Source: Terriglobia bacterium (GTDB taxonomy: Bacteria > Acidobacteriota > Terriglobia > UBA7540). Taken from it: a DNA stretch of 5,600 nucleotides. The first letter of the stretch is position 1. Every line of letters starts with the position of its first letter. This document shows, one piece after another, positions 1 through 5,157 of the stretch. A program made the position numbers and the translations under genes. The stretch is from contig JASHTR010000419.1 in assembly GCA_030040455.1 (NCBI GenBank), positions 1 to 5,600 of the forward strand. The letters are read 5' to 3'. The notes under the pieces are model-generated. The model was not told the DNA's origin and ran no database searches. It was given only the letters and a program-made list of their open reading frames with translations.

Positions 1-1568
1 AGATCCTCCTGGAGCCGGCATCCATATTCAGCCGCTACCCGCCCGATCAGCTCCTGGGGCGCATTCTTCAAGCTCAAATCATATTTTCGCGCCTCCTTTT
101 CGAGCAGCTTCCTTCCAAGCTCAACGGCCTCGCGCCGCTCCGCCAGGTTGATCCAGTGCTTGATCTTATTGCGAGCGCGCGATGTCTTCACCAGCCCTAG
201 CCAGTCGCGGCTGGGATGATGCCCGGCCTGCGTATCGATCTCGACGATGTCGCCGTTGCGAAGCCGGTACTTCAGCGGCACCATGCGTCCGTTTACTTTC
301 GCGCCCACACAGTGATGCCCTATCTCGGTGTGGATGGCATAGGCAAAATCGATTGCAGTGGCGTCGCGCGGAAGCACAATGACCTTGCCCTTGGGCGTGA
401 AGGTGTAGACTTCCTCGGGATAAAGGTCGATCTTCAAGGTGGAAAGAAAATCACCGGGGTCACGCATTTCCTGCTGCCATTCCATCAGGTGGCGAAGCCA
501 GGCAAAGCGGTTCTCATCCTGCTGCGTCAGGGAGCGGCCATCCTTGTACTTCCAGTGCGCGGCGATGCCGACTTCCGCCAGGCGATGCATTTCCTCGGTG
601 CGGATCTGGACCTCAAAAGGCTGCCCTTGCGATCCAATCACGGAGGTGTGGAGGGATTGATAGAGGTTCGGCCGCGGGATGGCGATGAAATCCTTGACGC
701 GCCCTGGCACCGGTCGCCAGGTATTGTGAACCACTCCCAGGGCAGCGTAGCAATTCTTTATTGAATCCGTGATGATGCGAACGGCAAGAAGGTCGTAAAC
801 CTGTTCAATGGGAATCTGCTGGCGCTTCAGCTTTTGCCAGATGCTGTAGAGGCGCTTGATGCGGCCCTCAATGCGGGCGGGAATGGAAACCTCCACCATC
901 TTGCCGCGGACCAGAGCGCAGACCTCTTCAAGGAACTTCTCGCTCACCTTCCGCCGGCTCTCCACCGCCTGCTTCACTTCCGCGAAGGCTTCCGGCTCCA
1001 GATATCGGAACGCCAGGTCTTCCAGCTCGCCACGCATCTTGCCCATGCCGAGCCGGTGCGCGAGGGGAGCGTAGATTTCGATGGTCTCGAGCGCAATCCT
1101 TCGGCGCTTTTCCGCCGGCAGATGCTCCAGCGTTCGCATGTTGTGCAGCCGGTCGGCAAGCTTCACAAGCACCACGCGGATGTCATCGACCATGGCGAGG
1201 ACCATCTTCCGCAGGTTCTCCGCCTGTTGGTCTTGCGGGGTCAGAAACTCGATCCGGCTGATCTTGGTCACCCCCTCGACCAGGCGCGCCACGTCCGGGC
1301 CGAACTCCTGCCGCACCTGGGTAATGGTGGCGGGAGTGTCTTCCACGACGTCGTGCAACATGCCGGCAGCAAGACAGGTGACGTCCAGCTTCAAATCTGC
1401 GAGAATGCCTGCCACTTCGAGAGGGTGGGAAACATACGGGTCGCCGGAAAGCCGCCTCTGTGCTTGATGCTCGCGAGCGCTGAACGCGTAGGCCTTACGC
1501 AGCAGTTCCGGATCGTCGGCAGGGCGATAGGCGGAAACCTTGCGGAGAAATTCTTCCAGTTGCAGCAT
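1..1568 (-). CDS. rel: Bifunctional (p)ppGpp synthetase/hydrolase, Rel/SpoT family (C-terminus beyond left edge)
   Basis: Makes and degrades the alarmone (p)ppGpp in the cytoplasm: it transfers pyrophosphate from ATP to GDP/GTP and hydrolyses the product. About 522 codons are present of a usual 700-750. The N-terminal HD hydrolase domain (about 20-150) looks intact, with R39, H48, the HDVVED motif at 72-77, and D139/N143 in KLADRLHNMRTL. The synthetase domain (about 210-340) has R236, D259 in YDLLAVRI, Y303 in LYQSLHTSV and E319 in FEVQIRT. Its RVKD at 290-293 is the RXKD signature of bifunctional Rel enzymes, not the EXDD of synthetase-only RelA. A TGS domain (about 386-446) and the start of the helical region (SRDWLGLVKTSRARNKI) follow; the zinc-finger/ACT end is outside. 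The ATG at 1568 is chosen because an in-frame TGA lies 9 nt upstream and MLQLEEFLRKV begins where the family begins. No Shine-Dalgarno is seen. The catalytic residues sit at a near-constant offset from those I recall for Streptococcus Rel, which supports both activities. Confidence 0.96.
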   Translation of the reverse strand, partial: MLQLEEFLRKVSAYRPADDPELLRKAYAFSAREHQAQRRLSGDPYVSHPLEVAGILADLKLDVTCLAAGMLHDVVEDTPATITQVRQEFGPDVARLVEGVTKISRIEFLTPQDQQAENLRKMVLAMVDDIRVVLVKLADRLHNMRTLEHLPAEKRRRIALETIEIYAPLAHRLGMGKMRGELEDLAFRYLEPEAFAEVKQAVESRRKVSEKFLEEVCALVRGKMVEVSIPARIEGRIKRLYSIWQKLKRQQIPIEQVYDLLAVRIITDSIKNCYAALGVVHNTWRPVPGRVKDFIAIPRPNLYQSLHTSVIGSQGQPFEVQIRTEEMHRLAEVGIAAHWKYKDGRSLTQQDENRFAWLRHLMEWQQEMRDPGDFLSTLKIDLYPEEVYTFTPKGKVIVLPRDATAIDFAYAIHTEIGHHCVGAKVNGRMVPLKYRLRNGDIVEIDTQAGHHPSRDWLGLVKTSRARNKIKHWINLAERREAVELGRKLLEKEARKYDLSLKNAPQELIGRVAAEYGCRLQED

Positions 1569-1579
1569 CGTCTGGATTC

Positions 1580-1608
1580 ATTTTAGGCGAGCAGGGAAAG
1601 CGGTTCAA
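1580..1608 (-). promoter_or_regulatory. Predicted sigma70-type promoter of rel
   Basis: On the minus strand a -35-like TTGAAC (1603-1608) is separated by exactly 17 nt from a -10-like TAAAAT (1580-1585). These match the consensus at 4/6 and 5/6. The expected transcription start is about 1573, only about 5 nt before the ATG at 1568, so the transcript would be almost leaderless. That agrees with the lack of a ribosome binding site. This is a by-eye prediction; the matches and spacing are seen, the activity is inferred. Confidence 0.5.
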
Positions 1609-1639
1609 GCGCCGGGCGCCGTTTCCAGTTTGGCAATGA

Positions 1640-1655
1640 GGAGGGTGGCCCCTCC
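1640..1655 (-). terminator. GC-rich hairpin between cox3 and rel, possible weak terminator
   Basis: A perfect 6-bp stem (GGAGGG/CCCTCC) with a 4-nt loop lies 45 nt after the cox3 stop codon on the minus strand. No T-run follows it, so it is not a textbook intrinsic terminator. It could be a pause, a processing site or chance. The gap 1569-1699 otherwise contains the rel promoter and the outer part of an inverted repeat. Confidence 0.25.
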
Positions 1656-1680
1656 ACGAAGTTGGAACCTAAGTTGGACA

Positions 1681-1712
1681 AGCTTGGGCGGCGAGAGCTT
1701 TACACCTTCAGG
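1681..1712 (+). repeat. Inverted repeat copy A, overlapping the cox3 stop codon
   Basis: The core 1687-1712 (26 bp) is the reverse complement of 2454-2479 with a single mismatch (position 1705 against 2461). Similarity continues outward for 6 bp (AGCTTG, 1681-1686, against 2483-2488) after a 3-bp indel. This copy covers the last codons of cox3 (L-K-V-stop) and the first bases beyond it. The match is far too long to be chance. Confidence 0.85.
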
Positions 1713-2371
1713 ACCAGAAGCAGGAGAATGTAAATCCAGAGAGCATACATGAAATGCCAATAAATGGCCGTGGCGTCGAGCAGGCTCCATCGCTTCATTC
1801 CCTGCCCCATCCTGGGCGCTTGAAACACCAGAATAAGCAGAGCGACAATGCCTCCTAAAAGGTGCAACCCGTGTGCGCCCGTGAGCAAATAGAAGAATGA
1901 GCTGCTGGGGTCCGTCGCAAGATAAATGCCTCGCGCCACCAGTTCGCGCCATGCGATCAACTGGCCTGCAATGAAGGCGATGCCGAGAGCAAGGGTTGCA
2001 TAAAGCCATAGCAGGAAGCGCCGCCCCAGGCCGGCAGTGAGCGAACCTCGTGAAAACTCAAGGGTCAGGCTGCTTGCCAGGAGCAAGACGCTGTTTGCAT
2101 AGACAATGCGCGGCAGCGTGGTTGGAATCCAGTTATGCGATGTTCCCTTGAGAATCATCCAGGCGCTGGTGAGGGCGGCGAAAAACATCACGATGGCGAC
2201 GATCGCCACCCAGACGCCGGTCAGCGAAACATCGGACGGCACGAAGCCTCCGGAATTCCCGCCATCTCCGCCGCCGCCGCCGAAGCCAGTATCGCCGGGA
2301 CCATGCCCGGACGAACCCGTATCCTTCGGAGCTACGCGTTCCTTAACCGGGGTTAGAACCGCGCTCGCCAT
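1700..2371 (-). CDS. coxC: Cytochrome c oxidase subunit III (heme-copper oxidase subunit 3 family)
   Basis: Integral membrane subunit of an aa3/caa3-type terminal oxidase. It binds no redox metal in this family and is thought to stabilise proton uptake and subunit I. The protein has 223 residues and about five membrane helices (roughly 51-73, 89-105, 120-141, 158-183, 203-221), so the first two helices of the seven-helix form are absent, as in many short bacterial versions. Family marks are SLTLE with Glu105 in the second helix, SSSFFYLLTGAHGLHLLGG at 156-174, and WHFMYALWIYILLLL at the C-terminus. Residues 19-42 are Gly-rich (13 Gly), a flexible cytoplasmic or linker segment. The ATG at 2371 has AAGG 8 nt upstream. 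No subunit I, II or IV gene is beside it: rel lies downstream and a divergent gene upstream. The 3' end lies inside a repeat also found upstream of the gene. Confidence 0.93.
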   Translation of the reverse strand: MASAVLTPVKERVAPKDTGSSGHGPGDTGFGGGGGDGGNSGGFVPSDVSLTGVWVAIVAIVMFFAALTSAWMILKGTSHNWIPTTLPRIVYANSVLLLASSLTLEFSRGSLTAGLGRRFLLWLYATLALGIAFIAGQLIAWRELVARGIYLATDPSSSFFYLLTGAHGLHLLGGIVALLILVFQAPRMGQGMKRWSLLDATAIYWHFMYALWIYILLLLVLKV

Positions 2372-2384
2372 AGGACTCGCCTTG

Positions 2385-2399
2385 CCATCCGCAGGATGG
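2385..2399 (-). promoter_or_regulatory. Hairpin in the cox3 leader, next to the ribosome binding site
   Basis: A perfect 6-bp stem (CCATCC/GGATGG) with a 3-nt loop ends one base before the CAAGG that precedes the cox3 ATG. It could modulate access to the ribosome binding site or protect the mRNA 5' end. The stem is seen; any function is inference. Confidence 0.35.
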
Positions 2400-2418
2400 A
2401 TAGACCAATGACACTCCT

Positions 2419-2447
2419 AATCTAACGCGCATCGTCACGGCTTTCAA
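2419..2447 (-). promoter_or_regulatory. Predicted sigma70-type promoter of cox3
   Basis: On the minus strand TTGAAA (2442-2447, 5/6 match to the -35 consensus) is followed after 17 nt by TAGATT (2419-2424, 4/6 match to the -10). The predicted start near 2412 gives a leader of about 40 nt that includes the 2385-2399 hairpin and the AAGG ribosome binding site. Prediction by eye only. Confidence 0.4.
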
Positions 2448-2453
2448 TCCGCG

Positions 2454-2488
2454 CCTGAAGATGTAAAGCTCTCGCCGCCAGGCAAGCT
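2454..2488 (-). repeat. Inverted repeat copy B, upstream of cox3
   Basis: Partner of 1681-1712, in opposite orientation. The 26-bp core (2454-2479) differs at one base and the extension to 2488 carries a 3-bp indel (2480-2482). Read on the plus strand it repeats the end of cox3 with its stop codon (L-K-M-stop in place of L-K-V-stop). The sequence further upstream on the plus strand does not encode a subunit III C-terminus. It lies just outside the predicted cox3 promoter, so the two copies bracket promoter and gene together. Confidence 0.85.
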
Positions 2489-2489
2489 C

Positions 2490-2513
2490 GATTCCCGCTT
2501 ATGCGAGAATGAC
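2490..2513. repeat. dRS3-like palindromic intergenic repeat
   Basis: On the minus strand 2491-2510 reads ATTCTCGC-ATAA-GCGGGAAT, an 8-bp stem with one G-U pair and a 4-nt loop, flanked by GTC and C. This fits the GTCATTCCCGC...GCGGGAATC repeat type, known as dRS3 in Neisseria (ATTCCC-N8-GGGAAT) and seen as dispersed repeats in other bacteria. One base of the ATTCCC half-site is changed here. The copy number in this genome cannot be judged from one window. Confidence 0.5.
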
Positions 2514-2558
2514 TTCAGCGTAATTTTCATGCTTTGAGAGCGCGCGAAGCTGGAAAAG

Positions 2559-2638
2559 CCGCAGCGTTACAAGACGGGCGCGGCGCTACGGTTTGATGCA
2601 TACACGCCTTGTAGCGCGCCCGCGTTTTGGCCCTGCGG
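2559..2638. repeat. REP-like long imperfect hairpin (copy 1 plus inverted copy)
   Basis: The segment 2559-2588 faces a degenerate inverted copy at 2612-2638 across a 23-nt loop. The outer arms CCGCAG/CTGCGG and the inner arms GCGCTA/TAGCGC are perfect, and the middle pairs imperfectly (GGGCGCG against CGCGCCC with bulges). Such GC-rich paired units in intergenic DNA resemble REP/BIME elements. Neither strand encodes a recognisable protein here, and no transposase is present in the window. Confidence 0.6.
2565..2588 (+). repeat. 24-bp direct repeat, copy 1
   Basis: Identical over all 24 bp to 2674-2697, starting CGTTACAAGACGGG and ending GGCGCTA. Similarity is weaker on the left, where TGGAAAAGCC precedes this copy and TGGAAAGGC the other. 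It forms the left arm of the 2559-2638 hairpin. Confidence 0.9.
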
Positions 2639-2673
2639 TTCTTCAAATCCTTTTTAAGGAAATGGAAAGGCGT

Positions 2674-2697
2674 CGTTACAAGACGGGCGCGGCGCTA
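2674..2697 (+). repeat. 24-bp direct repeat, copy 2
   Basis: Exact repeat of 2565-2588, 109 bp downstream and 78 bp before the ftcD start. It can also pair imperfectly with the inverted copy at 2612-2624, so the three units allow alternative foldings. AAGGCGT just upstream (2667-2673) is complementary to ACGCCTT at 2604-2610. Confidence 0.9.
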
Positions 2698-2760
2698 AAA
2701 GCCTGCCAGGCGGACTTTGATTTGACGGCTTCCACGCCGTTCAGGCAGCCTATTTTCCCA

Positions 2761-2769
2761 TGCTATGCT
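2761..2769 (+). promoter_or_regulatory. Possible extended -10 promoter of ftcD
   Basis: TGC-TATGCT (extended -10 form, 4/6 in the hexamer) ends 5 nt before the ATG at 2775; only a poor -35 (TTCAGG) lies 18 nt upstream of the hexamer. The predicted start falls on or next to the ATG, implying a leaderless mRNA. The only Shine-Dalgarno-like run, GAGGA at 2770-2774, touches the ATG and is too close to work normally. Weak prediction. Confidence 0.25.
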
Positions 2770-2774
2770 GAGGA

Positions 2775-3698
2775 ATGCTTTCGGATGAGCAGCCTCTCAT
2801 CGAATGCGTGCCCAATTTCAGCGAAGGACGCGACGAGGGGAAGGTGAATTCGATTGTCCAGGCCATTCAGGCGAGCGCGGAAGTATGCGTGCTGGATTGG
2901 ACTATGGACCCGGATCATCATCGTTCTGTCGTCACGTTCGTCGGCGCCCCGGTTGCAGTGAAGGAAGCTGCTCTTCGGAGCATCGCGCGCGCCTCTGAAC
3001 TCATTGACCTGAACCGTCATCAGGGTGTTCACCCCCGCATTGGTGCCGCCGATGTGATCCCATTTGTCCCCGTTTCCCGAGGCAATCTGGAAGATTGCGT
3101 TCTGATTGCCCGATGGACGGCCGAAGAGGCATGGCGCCGCCTTCGAATCCCCACGTACCTTTACGGGGCGGCTGCGCAAGTTCCGGAGCGGCGTAATCTG
3201 GAGTGGATCCGTCGCGGGCAATTCGAAGGGCTACGCGAGAACATGGATGCCGCCCGTCACCCGGATTTCGGCGCGGCGCGCCTGCACCCTACCGCCGGCG
3301 CTACGGCGGTGGGAGCGCGCGACTTTTTGGTTGCTTATAACGTGAACCTTGACACTGCTGACGCGGCAATTGCGCGTAGAATCGCCCAAAGGGTGCGTGC
3401 TTCAAACGGCGGCTTGCCTCACGTCAAGGCTCTTGGCTTGCGGCTTGAAACCAGAAACCTGGCGCAGGTGTCCATGAATCTGACGAACGTCGAAGCCACT
3501 TCATTGCCGATGGTGCTCGAAGTGGTGCGGCGCGAGGCTGAATCCCTCGGCGCCGGAATCCTTGAGAGTGAGATTGTCGGCCTTGTTCCGCGGGTTGCGC
3601 TGGCCGGCGCGGGTCCGGAAAGTCTCAAATTAAAAAATTTCAACTCCGACAAGATTCTTGAAAACCGGATCGCTCGCGTGCGAGGCGCAAACCTTTAG
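2775..3698 (+). CDS. ftcD: Glutamate formimidoyltransferase (stand-alone FTCD N-terminal type)
   Basis: Transfers the formimino group from N-formimino-L-glutamate to tetrahydrofolate, a late step of one histidine-degradation route, giving glutamate and 5-formimino-THF. The 307 residues cover both transferase subdomains (about 1-180 and 181-300). The cyclodeaminase domain of the animal enzyme is missing, which is usual for the bacterial stand-alone form. Family motifs are IECVPNFSEGR at 9-19, DPDHHRSV at 45-52, and HQGVHPRIGAADVIPFVPV at 82-100, whose H82 aligns with the catalytic histidine of the mammalian enzyme. Also present are IPTYLYG at 125-131, FEGLR at 150-154 and LHPTAGATAVGAR-FLVAYNVNL at 170-192. 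The ATG at 2775 is the first after an in-frame TGA at 2769. No hutH, hutU, hutI or cyclodeaminase gene is in view. The next gene starts 12 nt after the stop, so co-transcription with mntH is likely. Confidence 0.95.
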   Translation: MLSDEQPLIECVPNFSEGRDEGKVNSIVQAIQASAEVCVLDWTMDPDHHRSVVTFVGAPVAVKEAALRSIARASELIDLNRHQGVHPRIGAADVIPFVPVSRGNLEDCVLIARWTAEEAWRRLRIPTYLYGAAAQVPERRNLEWIRRGQFEGLRENMDAARHPDFGAARLHPTAGATAVGARDFLVAYNVNLDTADAAIARRIAQRVRASNGGLPHVKALGLRLETRNLAQVSMNLTNVEATSLPMVLEVVRREAESLGAGILESEIVGLVPRVALAGAGPESLKLKNFNSDKILENRIARVRGANL

Positions 3699-3710
3699 GT
3701 TCCGCAGGAT

Positions 3711-5042
3711 ATGAATCTTATCCACCCCACTTCGACCGGTGAATCCATCCCCTCGCTCGCCGAGGTGCACCGCAGCGTTCCGGTGCCGTCGCGCGCGGGG
3801 TTCTGGCGAAAGCTTCTGGCTTTTTCGGGCCCCGGGTTTCTCGTCGCGGTGGGCTATATGGACCCCGGCAACTGGGCGACGGACATTGCCGGAGGCTCGC
3901 AATTCGCCTACCGGCTGATTTTCGTCCTGCTGCTTTCAAATTTTCTTGCCATACTGCTTCAAACACTTGCCGCGCGATTGGGGATCGTGGCCCAGCAGGA
4001 CCTCGCGCAGGCGTGCCGGGAGCGGTATTCACGACGAGCAGGAGTGATTCTCTGGATGCTCGCAGAGGTGGCCATCGCCGCCTGCGATCTCGCAGAAGTT
4101 ATCGGCTCGGCCATCGCCTTGAATCTTCTCTTCCACATCCCGCTCCTGGTAGGAGTTTGCCTGACGGCAATGGACGTGCTCGCCATCCTTTACTTGCAGC
4201 ATCGCGGCTTCCGCTACCTTGAAATCATCGTGCTGACGCTGATTGGCACCATCGGAATCTGTTACCTGGTAGAAATCCTCGTGGTAAAACCGGAGTGGGC
4301 AGGCATCGTCGGTGGCCTGGCTCCCGCCCCGGAAATCTTTACAAACAGGGATATGCTCTATATTGCCATCAGCATTCTCGGCGCCACGGTGATGCCGCAT
4401 AATCTCTACCTCCACTCTTCGCTCGTCCAAACGAGGGCCATTGAGCGCACCCCGGAAGGGATGCGCACGGCCATCCGTTACAATTTCCTGGATTGTTGTG
4501 TTGCACTGAATTTCGCGTTTCTGATCAACGCGGCGATCCTGATTATGGCCGCAGGGGCCTTTTACACGCACGGGCTTCGGCACATGGCGGAAATTCAGGA
4601 AGCCTACCATACGCTTTCTCCCCTGCTGGGCGCGCCGGCCGCAAGCCTTCTCTTTGCACTCGCGCTGCTGTGCTCGGGACAGAATTCCACCCTCACCGGA
4701 ACACTTGCCGGCCAGGTCGTGATGGAGGGTTTTCTGAGTATCCGGCTCGCGCCCTGGTTGCGGCGGTTGTTGACGCGGATGATGGCGATTGTTCCGGCAA
4801 TTGTGGTGGTTGCGCTTTATGGAAATGCGGGAACGGCGAAGCTGCTGATTCTGAGCCAGGTCATCCTGAGTCTTCAGCTTTCCTTCGCGGTGTTCCCGCT
4901 CGTAGCGCTCACCTGCGACCGGAAGAAGATGGGAAGCTTTGTGAATGCGCCGTGGCTGAAAAGCCTTTCATGGACCGCAGGAGTGTTGATTGCGGTTTTG
5001 AACGCTTATCTTCTTGCGTTGTTATTCAAAGGATGGGTGTAA
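3711..5042 (+). CDS. mntH: Nramp-family divalent metal (Mn2+/Fe2+) : H+ symporter
   Basis: Inner-membrane importer of Mn2+ and probably Fe2+, driven by protons. The 443 residues give about 11 membrane helices after a 30-residue N-terminal tail. The metal site is intact: DPGN at 51-54 in unwound helix 1 (ligands D51, N54) and A225/M228 in the GATVMPHN motif of helix 6, with H230. The helix-3 pair D126/E129 of the proton pathway is present, as are GQNSTLTGTLAGQVVMEGF at 323-341 and SQVILSLQL at 382-390. The canonical methionine argues for a transition-metal rather than Al3+ or Mg2+ transporter. The ATG at 3711 is the only candidate after the ftcD stop in the same frame. AGGA precedes it but only by about 1 nt. 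Having no leader of its own, it shows no Mn riboswitch, Fur or MntR site and probably depends on the ftcD transcript. A UspA gene follows, as happens with some Nramp genes. Confidence 0.95.
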   Translation: MNLIHPTSTGESIPSLAEVHRSVPVPSRAGFWRKLLAFSGPGFLVAVGYMDPGNWATDIAGGSQFAYRLIFVLLLSNFLAILLQTLAARLGIVAQQDLAQACRERYSRRAGVILWMLAEVAIAACDLAEVIGSAIALNLLFHIPLLVGVCLTAMDVLAILYLQHRGFRYLEIIVLTLIGTIGICYLVEILVVKPEWAGIVGGLAPAPEIFTNRDMLYIAISILGATVMPHNLYLHSSLVQTRAIERTPEGMRTAIRYNFLDCCVALNFAFLINAAILIMAAGAFYTHGLRHMAEIQEAYHTLSPLLGAPAASLLFALALLCSGQNSTLTGTLAGQVVMEGFLSIRLAPWLRRLLTRMMAIVPAIVVVALYGNAGTAKLLILSQVILSLQLSFAVFPLVALTCDRKKMGSFVNAPWLKSLSWTAGVLIAVLNAYLLALLFKGWV

Positions 5043-5050
5043 AAGCAAAA

Positions 5051-5156
5051 GGCAGTGACGAGTGTTGAGTGACGATGGACGAGCAAAAAATGCTGACGGC
5101 GATTCGGCTGTTTCTTCTCGTCACTTGGCACTTGGCACTCGTCACTCATCACTGAT
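5051..5156. repeat. Inverted arrays of CACTNNN heptads forming one long hairpin
   Basis: The right array is five consecutive heptads on the plus strand: CACTTGG (5122), CACTTGG (5129), CACTCGT (5136), CACTCAT (5143), CACTGAT (5150). The left array is the same motif inverted: three NNNAGTG units at 5051-5071 plus a degenerate fourth. Because both share a 7-nt period they pair in register: 5054-5075 with 5125-5146 gives 21 of 22 pairs counting G-U, with 11 bp perfect at the base. A 2x2 internal loop follows, then GACGAG (5078-5083) with CTCGTC (5117-5122). The element fills almost the whole gap and ends one base before the usp ATG. There is no T-run, so it is not an obvious intrinsic terminator. 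Confidence 0.8.
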
Positions 5157-5157
5157 T

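Larger units (their letters stand above)
2372..2774. other. Divergent intergenic region cox3/ftcD, repeat-rich and non-coding
   Basis: This 403-bp stretch has no convincing gene. The only open frame of note (84 codons from 2593, plus strand) resembles nothing and overlaps ftcD out of frame. From left to right it holds the cox3 leader and promoter, inverted repeat copy B, a dRS3-like palindrome, a three-copy GC-rich REP-like element, a small 5-bp hairpin (2648-2660, loop TTT) and the ftcD promoter area. Confidence 0.7.

Noticed and set aside
1566..1581. Upstream ATG at 1581 as the rel start
   Set aside because: It is in a different reading frame from rel and overlaps the predicted -10 box; the rel frame has a TGA stop at that point.
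216..1586. Long plus-strand open frames (182 and 250 codons) opposite rel
   Set aside because: They are antisense shadows of the rel coding frame; their translations show no family motifs, while the minus strand encodes a full set of Rel motifs.
2565..2697. CRISPR-like reading of the two 24-bp repeats
   Set aside because: There are only two direct copies, the single spacer is 85 bp and contains an inverted copy, and no cas gene is present.
2593..2847. 84-codon plus-strand frame in the intergenic region
   Set aside because: It runs through the 24-bp repeat and into ftcD out of frame, has no ribosome binding site and no recognisable motif.
3699..3710. Manganese riboswitch or MntR/Fur site ahead of mntH
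   Set aside because: Only 12 nt separates the genes, too short for a riboswitch, and no operator-like palindrome is seen there.
4029..4610. 193-codon minus-strand open frame inside mntH
   Set aside because: It lies antisense to a fully recognisable Nramp protein and resembles no protein family; GC-rich antisense frames stay open by chance.
5043..5157. Rho-independent terminator after mntH
   Set aside because: The hairpin has a very long arm and a large loop and is followed by the usp start codon rather than a T-run.
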